Notes: generated by a model not told the origin, from the sequence alone. 64,000 nt of DNA from Micromonospora citrea (GCF_900090315.1 NZ_FMHZ01000002.1:2706501-2770500), one strand, 5' to 3'. Positions 36,796 to 45,252 are shown, counted from the stretch's first letter. Translations and numbers: made by a program.

Positions 36796-37581
36796 TCAGG
36801 CGGGGTGGGTGCCGCGGCCGGACTGGTAGGGGCGGCCCCGCAGGCCGCCCGCACGCCGGTAGGAGACGGAGGCGCCGTTGGCCGCCGCCGGCAGGTCGGT
36901 GGGCCGGTCCAGGCCCATCGCGGCACGGCGTACCGCCTCACGCTGGGCCGCCAGGCGGCGCTGCGCCTCCCGGCGGGCCGCCGCCCGGCGGGCCTGCTCG
37001 CGCCGCACCTCGGCCTGGCGGGCGGCCAGCCACGCGGCCTCCCGGGCCCGCGCCCGCCGCCGCCGGCGCTCCGCCACCGCCCGCGCCCGCAGGTGTACGA
37101 CGTACGCGACGAGCAGCGTGGCGGTGACGCCGAAGCTGATCCAGAAGCCGGGGCTGACCACGACCACGCCGATCAGCTCGACGAAGTTGAGCAGCAGCAG
37201 CGCGGCGAGCACCCGGCGCCGCCGGTAGACGGCGGGGGTGTGCTGCCGGCGCGGCGGCGGCCGGCGGCGGTTCTTCTTCGGTGCGGGCGGCACGGCGCGC
37301 AGCCGGCTCGGCCGGCGGGCCGCGGGCGGCGCGGAGACCGGGGCGGCGAGACCGCCCGTGTCCTTGTCCTCGCTGAGCGTGACGACGAGCGAGCGGGGCG
37401 GATGGACCGGCCGCCGTCCCGGGACAGTACGACGCCGCCGGCGGCGCTGGAGCACCCGCGCCGTCGACTGCGCCCGCTCCGCCACCAGCCGCTCGGTGGC
37501 GTCGTACCGGCGGACCAGCGCCGGGGCGAGGGCGAGCAGGCCGGCGGCGGCGAGGACGGCGAGGAGCACCGAGGTCGGCAC
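36796..37581 (-). CDS. SepX/GlpR-like divisome membrane protein
   Basis: The 261 residues begin with a membrane helix (TSVLLAVLAAAGLLALAP) and LVRRYDATERLVAERAQST, then a low-complexity basic/Pro-rich stretch, a second hydrophobic pair (about 158-200) and a long Arg/Ala/Gln coiled tail. This architecture, and its position downstream of the acetyltransferase-moeA-galU run, match the SepX/GlpR protein of actinobacterial cell division. GTG at 37581 preceded by GGAGGGGTGAG. Identification relies on layout and context more than residue identity. Confidence 0.72.
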   Translation of the reverse strand: MPTSVLLAVLAAAGLLALAPALVRRYDATERLVAERAQSTARVLQRRRRRRTVPGRRPVHPPRSLVVTLSEDKDTGGLAAPVSAPPAARRPSRLRAVPPAPKKNRRRPPPRRQHTPAVYRRRRVLAALLLLNFVELIGVVVVSPGFWISFGVTATLLVAYVVHLRARAVAERRRRRARAREAAWLAARQAEVRREQARRAAARREAQRRLAAQREAVRRAAMGLDRPTDLPAAANGASVSYRRAGGLRGRPYQSGRGTHPA

Positions 37582-37765
37582 CCTCACCCCTCCCGTCACC
37601 GAATTCGGAGCAACCGCCGCCCGACCGCAGGATCTTCCACCGAGCCTGGTCGGGTGCGTGGATCGTACGGGTGGTGCAGCGCTTGCCACAGCTTGCAGTC
37701 ACTTGAGGTTACGGGCCGCCGACGCGGATGGTGACACGCCGCGCCGATCCCGCCCGTGGGACGGC

Positions 37766-38416
37766 TCACCCCGTGGTGGCGCGGATCCGGTGCCAGCGGG
37801 CCAGCAGGCCGCCCTCGGCGGCGACCTCCTCGCTGGTCATCGCGTATCCGATATGGTCCCGCCACGCACCGTCGATGTGCATGTACCGCACGTGGTACGC
37901 CTCCTCGCGGAAGCCGAGCTTCTCCACCACGCGCCGGGACGGCCGGTTCTCCGGCCGGATGTTCACCTCGACCCGGTGCAGCCCGCCGGGACCGAAGGCG
38001 TGGTCGACGGCGAGCGCCATCGCGGTGGGGATGATGCCACGACCGGCGACCCGGGAGTCCACCCAGTAGCCGACGTACCCGGAACAGAACGCCCGCCGCA
38101 CGATGCTGCCCACGTTCAGGTGCCCGACCAGCCGCTCGCGCCCGTCCTCGCGCAGGCAGACCGCGAACGGCATCCCCTCGCCGGTGCGCGCCGACCGGCG
38201 CTGGTCGCGGTGCACCCACCGGAACGAGGCCGGCGAGTTCAGCTCGTGCCAGCTTCCCGGCAGGGTCGACTCCCACGGCGCGAGCCACTCCTGGTTGGCC
38301 CGGCGCACCTCGGACCAGGCGGCCGCGTCCGACCGCCGGTAGGGCCGCAGCACCACCGGGCCGTCGGCCAGCACCGCCGGCCATCCCGGCGCCCGCCCAC
38401 CCCCGAACAGATTCAC
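37766..38416 (-). CDS. RimJ/RimL-type N-acetyltransferase
   Basis: A 216-residue GNAT: LADGPVVLRPYRRSDAAAW opens the fold, then VGHLNVGSIVR, GYVGYWVDSRVAGRGIIPTA (acetyl-CoA loop) and RVVEKLGFREEAYHVRYM. This is the RimJ/RimL group, which acetylates protein N-termini or small molecules. I start at the GTG 38416 before NLFGGG; a GTG at 38509 overlapping the moeA stop (GTGA) would add 31 residues and is a real alternative. The galU-moeA-rimJ order is conserved in actinobacteria. Confidence 0.88.
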   Translation of the reverse strand: MNLFGGGRAPGWPAVLADGPVVLRPYRRSDAAAWSEVRRANQEWLAPWESTLPGSWHELNSPASFRWVHRDQRRSARTGEGMPFAVCLREDGRERLVGHLNVGSIVRRAFCSGYVGYWVDSRVAGRGIIPTAMALAVDHAFGPGGLHRVEVNIRPENRPSRRVVEKLGFREEAYHVRYMHIDGAWRDHIGYAMTSEEVAAEGGLLARWHRIRATTG

Positions 38417-38505
38417 CGCGTCAGCTTCCGCTCGCGACCACGGCGCCCGCAAGGCCGCTCCCCCGCGCGCCGGGCCGGCCGTCCACCGCGACCGCGAGGG
38501 CTCGC

Positions 38506-39819
38506 TCACCGGCGCCGGTCCAGCAGGAGCACGTCCACCGTCGAGCCGGCCGCCGCGGTGGTCACCCGCTCGCCGAGCACCATCAGGCCGTTCGCCTCGG
38601 CCAGCCCGGAGAGGGTGTACGGGCCGCCGTTGAGCGGCTGGACCGTGTAGCCGCCGCCGCGCCGCTCGGCGACGTGCGCGGGGCGGAACTCGCGCAGCCC
38701 CACCGGCGACGAGATCGTCTCCAGCAGGTGCGCGCGGACGCTGGGCCGGAACACCGGTTCCGCCCCGGCCAGCAGGTTGATCGCCGGGCGGGCCAGCACC
38801 TCGAAGCCGATCAGGGCCGCGCCCGTGTCGCCGGGTAGACACACCACGGGCACCTCCTCGGCGCCGACCGTGCCGAAGCCGAGCGAGGTGCCCGGATAGA
38901 GCGCCACCTCGGTGAACGTGACCGGGCCGGCCCGGCTGCCCTCCCGGCGGGACAGGATCCGCCGCACCATGTCGCCCGGCCCGGTGCCGGTGCCCCCGGT
39001 GGTGATGATCAGGTCGGCGCGCAGCGTCTGGTCCTCCAGCAGCCCGCGCAGCCCTTCCGGGTCGTCGTCGCAGATGCCGACCCGGTACGCCAGCGCGCCC
39101 ACCTCGGCCGCCGCCGCGGTGAGCGCGTGCGAGTTGGCGTCCACCGTCTGGCCGGGCTGGCTGCCCCGGCCCACGTCGACCAACTCGTCGCCGGTGGCCA
39201 CGATGACCACCCGGGGGCTGGGCCGGACCACGACGTGCCCGATGCCGGTGGCGGCGAACACCGCGACCAGCGCCGGGGAGACGTACGTGCCGGCGCGGGC
39301 CAGCAGGGTGCCGGCGGGCAGTTCCTCGCCGGCCCGGCGCACCCCGTACCCCCGTTTGGGGACGCGAAAGATCTCCACCGCCGCCATGCCCTGGTCGGTC
39401 CACTCGACCGGGACCACCACGTCCGCGGCGAGCGGCAGCGGTGCCCCGGCGGCGACGGAGAAGCACGCGCCGGGGGTGAGCCGCACCGGGCGCCAGCTCG
39501 CCGCGCCGAGGTCGCCGACGACGTTGAGCCGCACGTTGCGTCCGCCCGGCCCGCCCGACTGGGTCGGGACGTAGCCCACGCCCCGACCGCCCCCGGAGAT
39601 GTCCTCCCAGCGGGCCGCGTACCCGTCCACGGCCGCCTGGTCGAAGGCCGGGAAGGAGTGCGGCGCGACGACGTCCTCAGCGAGGACGTTGCCGTGCGCC
39701 TGGGTGAGGTCGAGGTCGAGCGGAGGCAGCGCGCGTAACCTGCGCAGCACGCTGCCCAGGTAGTCGGCGAGCGGCGTCAACTCGTTCGCGGCCGCCTCGG
39801 CGTCGGCCGACGCTGTCAT
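38506..39819 (-). CDS. moeA: Molybdopterin molybdenumtransferase
   Basis: Inserts molybdate into adenylated molybdopterin to make the cofactor. The 437 residues carry the substrate motif PAFDQAAVDGYAARW, RVVIVATGDELVDVG, VDANSHALTA, the MogA-like ITTGGTGTGPGDMVRR and VVCLPGDTGAAL (usually LPGNPV). Domain order and length are normal for MoeA. Its ATG overlaps the galU stop (ATGA at 39816-39819), so it is translationally coupled to galU; no other molybdenum cofactor gene is in the window. Confidence 0.93.
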   Translation of the reverse strand: MTASADAEAAANELTPLADYLGSVLRRLRALPPLDLDLTQAHGNVLAEDVVAPHSFPAFDQAAVDGYAARWEDISGGGRGVGYVPTQSGGPGGRNVRLNVVGDLGAASWRPVRLTPGACFSVAAGAPLPLAADVVVPVEWTDQGMAAVEIFRVPKRGYGVRRAGEELPAGTLLARAGTYVSPALVAVFAATGIGHVVVRPSPRVVIVATGDELVDVGRGSQPGQTVDANSHALTAAAAEVGALAYRVGICDDDPEGLRGLLEDQTLRADLIITTGGTGTGPGDMVRRILSRREGSRAGPVTFTEVALYPGTSLGFGTVGAEEVPVVCLPGDTGAALIGFEVLARPAINLLAGAEPVFRPSVRAHLLETISSPVGLREFRPAHVAERRGGGYTVQPLNGGPYTLSGLAEANGLMVLGERVTTAAAGSTVDVLLLDRRR

Positions 39820-40778
39820 GTACCAGTCACGCCCGACGCGTCGTCGTTGACGAACTCGGCCAGCCACTTGCGGAACTCGCCGCCGAGGTCGTCGCGCTCG
39901 GCGGCGATCTGCACCACGGTCTGGAGGTAGCCCAGCGGCATGCCGGTGTCGTAGCGGGTGCCCCGGTAGACGATGGCGTGCACCGGCGTGCCCTCGTTGC
40001 GCAGCAGCTCCATCGCGTCGGTCAGCTGGATCTCGCCGCCGCTGCCCGGTTCCGTCCGCCGGATGGCGTCGAAGATGCTGGCCGGCAGGACGTAGCGGCC
40101 CAGCACCGCGAGGTTGCTCGGCGCGTCCTCCGGCTTCGGCTTCTCCACCATGCCGGTGACCCGGACGACCTCGCCGATGTCGGTCAGCTCCGCCTCGGCC
40201 GGCTCGACCGAGGCGATACCGTAGCGCTTGGTCTCCGACGGGTCGACCTCGAAGAAGGCCAGCACCACGCCGCCGGTGCGCGCCTGGAGCTCCAACATGG
40301 CCGGCAGCAGCGGCTCGGACTGCTTCACGAACTCGTCGCCCAGCAGCACCGCGAAGGGCTGGTCGCCGACGTGCGACTCGGCGTACCCGACGGCGTGGCC
40401 GAGGCCGAGCTGCTCCGGCTGGCGGCAGGTGTAGATCTCGGCCAGCTCGCCGGGCCGGCGCACGGCGGCCAGCCGCTCGGCGTCGCCCTTCTCCTCCAGC
40501 CGGGCCTCCAGGTCGGGGCGGCTGTCGAAGTGGTCCACCATCGAGGTCTTGCCCCGTCCTGTGATCAGCAGGACGTCGCCGATGCCGGCCTGGGCGGCCT
40601 CCTCGACGATGTACTGCAGCACCGGCCGGTCGACGACCGGAAGCAGCTCCTTGGGCACCGCCTTCGTGGCCGGCAGGAACCGGGTGGCGAGTCCTGCGGC
40701 CGGGATGACGGCTTTGACCGCGCGGGAGCGACCGGTTGCGGCGGTCGCCGATGAGGGGTTCGCTGAGTGCTCCGACAT
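39816..40778 (-). CDS. galU: UTP-glucose-1-phosphate uridylyltransferase
   Basis: Makes UDP-glucose from UTP and glucose 1-phosphate. The 320 residues have the nucleotidyltransferase loop IPAAGLATRFLPATKAVPKE (25-44), LQYIVEEAAQAGI, EQLGLGHAVGYAE, VLLGDEFV, GMVEKPKPEDAPSN and GGEIQLTDAM. All match GalU. Shares function with the galE-galK pair at the start of the window. It starts nine bases after the stop of the GGDEF gene and overlaps moeA by four bases. Confidence 0.95.
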   Translation of the reverse strand: MSEHSANPSSATAATGRSRAVKAVIPAAGLATRFLPATKAVPKELLPVVDRPVLQYIVEEAAQAGIGDVLLITGRGKTSMVDHFDSRPDLEARLEEKGDAERLAAVRRPGELAEIYTCRQPEQLGLGHAVGYAESHVGDQPFAVLLGDEFVKQSEPLLPAMLELQARTGGVVLAFFEVDPSETKRYGIASVEPAEAELTDIGEVVRVTGMVEKPKPEDAPSNLAVLGRYVLPASIFDAIRRTEPGSGGEIQLTDAMELLRNEGTPVHAIVYRGTRYDTGMPLGYLQTVVQIAAERDDLGGEFRKWLAEFVNDDASGVTGT

Positions 40779-41097
40779 GTCGCGAGACTATCGGCCACGG
40801 CTCTGCCGTGGAGGGTGAGGACCGGAAGACGCGCCGCCGCCCGTGCCCGGCCGTGCGGGACCGGGCCCGGCCGGCGCGGTACGCGGGTCGGCGTCGGGTC
40901 CGGGCGGGCCGGCGTGCGGATCGACGTCGGCGGAGTCGGCCGGATCCGGGCGGCTGCGGGCCGGCTGACGCGGGGCCCCGGCACGCGGCAGGCCGTCCTC
41001 GGAGGTGACCGCGCCAGCGGGGACGGGGATCTCCCGGGCCGGCGGATCGCCCCACCCGTCGGCGGCCCGGTCACCGTCGACCCGGCCCTCCCCGGCG

Positions 41098-41300
41098 GTC
41101 GGGTCGTCGGGAATCCGATCGTCGTCGGCCCGGCCCTCGGCGGTCGGGTCGTCGGGAATCCGATCGTCGTCGGCCCGGCCCTCGGCGGTCGGGTCGTCGG
41201 GAATCCGATCGTCGTCGGCCCGGCCCTCGGCGGTCGGCTCGTCGGCAATCCGACCGTCGTCGGCCCGGCCCTCGGCGGTCGGCTCGTCGGCAATCCGACG
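41098..41300. repeat. 45-base tandem repeat in the tail of the GGDEF gene
   Basis: A 45-base unit repeats about four to five times and encodes DDRIPDDPTAEGRAD-type 15-residue repeats in the disordered C-terminal tail. The three downstream copies in gene order are almost identical; the first two have drifted (DDGRIADEPTAEGRA). Confidence 0.85.
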
Positions 41301-42062
41301 GTCGGGAGTCCGGTCGCCGTCGGCCGTCCGGGTGCCGGCGCTCCGCCAGGTGTCCCGGCCCGCCGCCTTGGCGGCGTAGAGCGCGTCGTCGGCGGCGTCC
41401 AGCACCTCCTGCCCTGAGCCGGCGTGGTCGGGATAGACGGCGATGCCGATGGAGACGGTGACCGGGATGGCCACGGGCCCGCCCCCGCCGTGCCCGCCGG
41501 CCGTCATCGGGGCCTCGCGCACGGCCGCCCCGAGCCGCTCCGCGACGATCGCCGCGCCCCGGGCGTCGGTCTCGGGCAGCAGCACCACGAACTCCTCCCC
41601 GCCCTGCCGGAAGGCGAGGTCCACCTCACGGATCTCGCCGCGTACCCGGCGGGCGAACTCGGCCAGCACGGCGTCGCCGGCCGCGTGCCCGTGCGTGTCG
41701 TTGACCTCCTTGAACCGGTCCAGGTCGAGGGCGAGGACGCTGAGCATCCGGCCGAACCGGCTCGCCCGCTCCACCTCCCGGCGGATCGACTCGCGCAGGT
41801 ACCGGTAGTTCCAGAGCCCGGTCAGCGGGTCGGTCAACGAGAGCCGCTGCGCCTCCTCGTGCACCCGCACGTTGTCGACCGCGACGGCGGCGTGGCCGGC
41901 GAAGGTCCGCAGCGTCACCAGGTCGTCGTCGTCGAACTCGTCCGCGCCGAGCCGGTCGTAGAGGACGAGCACGCCGAGTGCCCCGGCCGGGGACGCCGGC
42001 TCCGCACCGGCCCGGGCGGCCGGCCCGTCCCCCGCCCGGCGCCCTCGGCCGTCCCCGCGCCG

Positions 42063-42158
42063 CCCGGAGCTCTCACCGCGCCGGAAGCGCCCGCCGCCCC
42101 GCCGGAGCCGCCCGGAGCTCTCACCGCGCCGGAAGCGCCCGCCGCCGCGCCGGAGCCG
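42063..42158. repeat. 48-base direct duplication inside the GGDEF gene
   Basis: CCCGGAGCTCTC and the sequence after it start at 42063 and again at 42111 with one or two differences. The unit encodes a 16-residue Gly/Ala/Ser-rich repeat inserted into the GAF domain loop, next to the frameshift. Confidence 0.85.
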
Positions 42159-43571
42159 CTGGACGCGCCCGGAGCGCCCGGGGCCGCGAACGGCACCGCG
42201 ATGTACGTGCGGCAGCGCGGCTCGCCGGGCGGCGCGGCCGTCGGCTCCACCCGGCCGCGCTGCGGTTCGCCCGTCGCCGCGACCGCGCCGACCACGCCGC
42301 TGCCCAGCGGCACCCGCAGCGGCCCGGCCCGGTCGTCCGGCGGGCAGCGCTCGTCCAGCCCTTCGGTGCACTGCGCGACGAGCCCTCCGCCGTCGTCGAC
42401 CAGCAGGACCGCGCCGGCCCGGGCGCCCGTCGCCGCGATCGCGCTGTGCAGGATCACGCGCAGGATGCGTTGCAGGTCGTGCGTGCTGGCCAGGGTGTCG
42501 CCCAGCACCGCGAGGTGCCCGCGCAGCTGGTCGCGGCTGCTGGTCAGCGCCGCCACGTACGTGCCCGTCTCCCGGGTCATCCGGTTGAAGGCACCGGCCA
42601 GCCGTCCGATCTCGTCCCGGCTGCGCACCGGCACCCGGGCCGTCAGGTCGCCGCGGGCCACCCGGTCCACCGCGCCCGCCAGCTCCCCGAGCGGACGGGT
42701 GGTCACCCGGGCCAGCCGCCAGGCGGCCACCACGGCCAGCAGGGCCGCCACCAGCACCGCCGCGAGCAGCGCCGGGTAGAGGCCGGGCGGCTGTTCGCTG
42801 GGGACCGAGAGCACCAGCGGCAGCGGTTGGCCGGCCGACGGACCGACCCGGCGGACGTAACGGCCGTCGGCGGTCTCCGTGACCCGCTCCCCGTCGAGCG
42901 TGCCGGCGGCGGCGAGCACCGCGTCGCGTACCCCTGTCGACTCGGTGCTGTGGGCGAGCCGCACGGGCGCCTCGGCGTCGTCGAGCAGCGTGACCGCCAC
43001 GCCGGTCACGGCCGCGAGCCGCGCCACGAAGGCCGGGTCGACCGGGTGCGCGGCGGCGACCGTGCCCAGCGACCCGCCGGACCGGTCGCGCAGGTCGACC
43101 CGGGCGGCGAGCGCCCGCACCGGGCCGGCGGACGGCGTGGCGGCCGAGCAGTCGCGCCAGGGCTCCGCCGGCCCGCCGGGCGTCGCGTAGGTGACCCGGC
43201 CGGTCACGTCGGTGACCCGCACGCCGGTCGCCAGGCCACGGCTGACCACCTGGCTCGCGGCGCCCGGCCGGTCGCCGGTCAGGGCCACCGCGTCGGCGGC
43301 GGCCCGCAGTTGCTGGCAGAGGGCGTCGACCGAGGTGCGCACGGCCGCGGCGGCCACCGCGAGCCGCTCGGTGGAGCGGCTGCGGTCGACCGACACCACT
43401 GTCGAGCCGACGAAGAGCGCCCCGAGCACCACCGGGCCGAGCACCACCGCCAGGAAGGCTGTGGTCAACCGCCCGCGTAGCGTCACTCGGTCCCCCCGGA
43501 AGTTCCGCCGCCGTCGCTTGCGATGCTGACACAGAGCAACCAGGTGACAAACGTTGCGTCAGGAGTGTTGC

Positions 43572-44189
43572 GTGCCCGATTTTTCTCATGAAGCGGAAGC
43601 GGCGAAGCGGGACGCCCGCGCCGCCGTGCTCGCCGCCCGCCGGGCGCTCACCGCCGCGCGGCGGGCCGACGCCGCCGGGCGCGTCCAGGCCGAGCTGGTG
43701 GCACTCGTACGCCGGCTGCGCCCGCGCCGGATGACGGCGTACGTGCCGGTCGGCTCCGAGCCGGGCGGGCCCGACCTGCCGGCGGTGCTGCACGGGGCGC
43801 TGCCGCCGGGAGGCGAGCTGCTGCTGCCGGTGCTCTGCGACGACCTCGACCTCGACTGGGCCGCCTGGACCGGGCCGGGCGACCTGGTGGCCGCCGGGCG
43901 GGGCATGCGCGAGCCGGCCGGGCCGCGACTGGGGCGGGACGCGGTGGCCGGGGCGGAGCTGGTGGTGGTGCCGGCGCTCGCGGTGGACCGCCGGGGGCTG
44001 CGGCTGGGTCGGGGCGGCGGCTCGTACGACCGGGCGCTGGCCCGGGTGCCGGCGACCGCCGTGACCGTGGTCCCGCTGCACGACGGTGAGCTGGTCGGGG
44101 TGCTGCCCGCCGAGCCGCACGACCGCCCGGTACGCGCGGTGGTCACGCCCGCCGACGGCCTGCGTACGCTGGACGCCGCCGCCGGGTGA
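43572..44189 (+). CDS. 5-formyltetrahydrofolate cyclo-ligase
   Basis: Converts 5-formyl-THF to 5,10-methenyl-THF using ATP. The 205 residues begin with a basic helical region EAAKRDARAAVLAARRAL, then AYVPVGSEPGGPDLP, and the family signature LRLGRGGGSYDRAL near the C-terminus. The GTG at 43572 has AGGAG seven bases upstream. It is divergent from the GGDEF gene, and galU is next to that, the same neighbours as in mycobacteria. Confidence 0.93.
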   Translation: MPDFSHEAEAAKRDARAAVLAARRALTAARRADAAGRVQAELVALVRRLRPRRMTAYVPVGSEPGGPDLPAVLHGALPPGGELLLPVLCDDLDLDWAAWTGPGDLVAAGRGMREPAGPRLGRDAVAGAELVVVPALAVDRRGLRLGRGGGSYDRALARVPATAVTVVPLHDGELVGVLPAEPHDRPVRAVVTPADGLRTLDAAAG

Positions 44190-44190
44190 C

Positions 44191-44286
44191 GCGACCGGCG
44201 CCGGTGCTGGTGCCGGGGCGGACGGCGTCCCCGGCGGCGCGACCGGCGCCGGAGCTGGTGCCGGGGCGGACGGCGCTCCGGGCGTC
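44191..44286. repeat. 48-base direct repeat, two copies
   Basis: Units starting GCGACCGGCGCCGG at 44191 and 44239 differ at few positions. It lies in the gap after the cyclo-ligase stop, ahead of the CIRCE element. Its frame would encode Gly/Ala repeats but no gene is credible. Confidence 0.8.
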
Positions 44287-44339
44287 GGGGTGTCGCGCCC
44301 CACACTTCCGCTGGACGAATCCGGGGCGATGACGCACCA

Positions 44340-44366
44340 TTGGCACTCGAAGACGTCGAGTGCCAA
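44340..44366. promoter_or_regulatory. CIRCE element (HrcA operator) upstream of fmdB
   Basis: TTGGCACTC-N9-GAGTGCCAA, a perfect inverted repeat with nine-base arms and the nine-base spacer that defines CIRCE, extended to 12-base arms (44339-44367). It lies 27 bases before the fmdB GTG. CIRCE is bound by the heat-shock repressor HrcA, classically at groE and dnaK operons. Confidence 0.85.
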
Positions 44367-44393
44367 TCGGCCGTGCCTGATCCGGAGGAGAAC

Positions 44394-44759
44394 GTGCCCA
44401 CGTACCAGTACGCCTGCACCGCGTGCGGCCACCAGCTCGAGGCGGTGCAGTCCTTCTCTGACGAGCCGCTGACCGACTGCCCGGCGTGTGAGGGGCGGCT
44501 GCGCAAGCTCTTCAACTCGGTCGGCATCGTGTTCAAGGGCTCCGGCTTCTACCGGACGGACTCGCGCTCCTCGGGCGCCGACACGGGCAAGAACACCGGC
44601 GCGACCAAGCCGGCGAAGTCCGACTCGTCCTCGTCCGGCGACTCCGGCTCGTCGAACGGCTCGACCGCCTCGTCGTCGTCCTCGTCCTCGACCAGCTCGA
44701 ACGGCTCCAGCGGCGGGGCGAGCAAGACGCCGGCCGCCAGCACCGCAAGCGCCTCCTGA
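44394..44759 (+). CDS. FmdB-family zinc-ribbon protein
   Basis: A 121-residue protein with an N-terminal zinc ribbon: Cys pairs at 8/11 (CTAC) and 29/32 (CPAC) in the FmdB pattern PTYQYACTACGHQLE, then FNSVGIVFKGSGFYRTD. The last 50 residues are almost only Ser, Gly, Thr and Asn and must be disordered. The GTG at 44394 has GGAGGAG just upstream. A CIRCE element in front suggests heat-shock control by HrcA. FmdB proteins have no settled function. Confidence 0.9.
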   Translation: MPTYQYACTACGHQLEAVQSFSDEPLTDCPACEGRLRKLFNSVGIVFKGSGFYRTDSRSSGADTGKNTGATKPAKSDSSSSGDSGSSNGSTASSSSSSSTSSNGSSGGASKTPAASTASAS

Positions 44760-44772
44760 CGCCCGCCGCACC

Positions 44773-44803
44773 GACCCGGGGCCGGCCCTCGCCGCCCCGG
44801 GTC
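44773..44803. terminator. Hairpin after fmdB
   Basis: Nine-base arms GACCCGGGG and CCCCGGGTC around a 13-base loop, 13 bases after the fmdB stop. Probable terminator. Confidence 0.65.
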
Positions 44804-44864
44804 GTCGCTTGCCCGGGGGAACGGTCGACGCCTGCCCGCCGGTGAGCCGTCACCTCACCCCTGG

Positions 44865-44934
44865 TTGTCCACAGGACCGACGCGTCATCCACAGGCAGAT
44901 CGTGGTTATCCACAGGCCCGGTGGGTTCTCCACA
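44865..44934 (+). promoter_or_regulatory. Phased array of four DnaA boxes
   Basis: TTGTCCACA (44865), TCATCCACA (44885), TTATCCACA (44906) and TTCTCCACA (44926), all in the same direction, with centre spacing of 20, 21 and 20 bases. Each fits the actinobacterial DnaA-box consensus YYVTCCACA. Spacing of two helical turns would place all four on one face. It sits in the gap between fmdB and a small convergent gene. Not oriC by context: no dnaA or dnaN nearby. Confidence 0.75.
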
Positions 44935-44964
44935 GCCGGGCGGGACCGGCGGCCCGGCGGGACG

Positions 44965-45147
44965 TCAGTCCCAGTGCGGGGGGCGCTCGGCCAGCAGCCA
45001 GTCGTCGTTGCCGCCGGAGCGTTCGCCCCAGCCCCGGTCGGTGTCGTCGGCGGTCTGCTCGGGCAGCACCACGAAGTCGTCGCTGAGGTCGACCGTGCGG
45101 TCGTCGTCGCCGCGTACGGCCGGCGTCCCCGGAAACTCGGTGCTCAC
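44965..45147 (-). CDS. Small acidic conserved protein, 60 residues
   Basis: Reads VSTEFPGTPAVRGDDDRTV, LSDDFVVLPEQTADDTDRGW and ends WLLAERPPHWD. It is rich in Asp/Glu and hydrophilic. Similar short proteins with the ERPPHWD ending occur in many actinobacteria next to fmdB, so I take it as real despite its size. The GTG at 45147 is preceded eight bases upstream by TAGTCT and appears leaderless. Function unknown. The DnaA-box array lies 30 bases beyond its stop. Confidence 0.78.
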   Translation of the reverse strand: MSTEFPGTPAVRGDDDRTVDLSDDFVVLPEQTADDTDRGWGERSGGNDDWLLAERPPHWD

Positions 45148-45155
45148 GAGCGGCA

Positions 45156-45161
45156 AGACTA
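45156..45161 (-). promoter_or_regulatory. -10 hexamer for the leaderless acidic-protein gene
   Basis: TAGTCT on the minus strand, eight bases before the GTG at 45147. Confidence 0.5.
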
Positions 45162-45238
45162 GCGCAGCGCCGGCCCGGTCACCGACGTCGAGCCGGCGGG
45201 GCGGCCGCGTCCAGCCGGTCGTCGGGCCCTCGCGTTGG

Positions 45239-45244
45239 TAGCGT
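45239..45244 (+). promoter_or_regulatory. -10 hexamer for the leaderless Pro-rich gene
   Basis: TAGCGT eight bases before the GTG at 45253. With the previous site it forms a divergent pair about 80 bases apart. Confidence 0.5.
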
Positions 45245-45252
45245 CGGACGGC

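Larger units (their letters stand above)
40788..43486 (-). pseudogene. HAMP-GAF-GGDEF diguanylate cyclase, frameshifted in this sequence
   Basis: From the GTG at 43486: membrane helix (7-31), an extracytoplasmic sensor region, a second helix near 236-260, HAMP (TTRPLGELAGAVDRVARGDL) and the first part of a GAF domain. The rest of the GAF (GVLVLYDRLGADEFDDDDLV), the GGDEF domain and a long tail are in another frame down to 40788. One base added to the C5 run at 42029-42033 restores one protein. The GGDEF domain has the active GGEEF and an REVD inhibitory site five residues before it, so it should make cyclic di-GMP. Real mutation, phase variation or sequencing error cannot be separated here. 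Confidence 0.85.

Noticed and set aside
38506..41055. An 849-codon minus-strand frame through moeA and galU
   Set aside because: Only the part from 39819 down is moeA; upstream it is a shadow of galU, which has its own start and motifs.
40788..44771. A 1327-codon open frame on the minus strand
   Set aside because: Its C-terminal part is the real GGDEF domain and tail, but the rest is antisense or out of frame with the sensor half, the cyclo-ligase and fmdB.
44865..44934. DnaA boxes as an origin of replication
   Set aside because: No dnaA, dnaN or AT-rich unwinding element nearby; the array is interpreted as a non-origin cluster.
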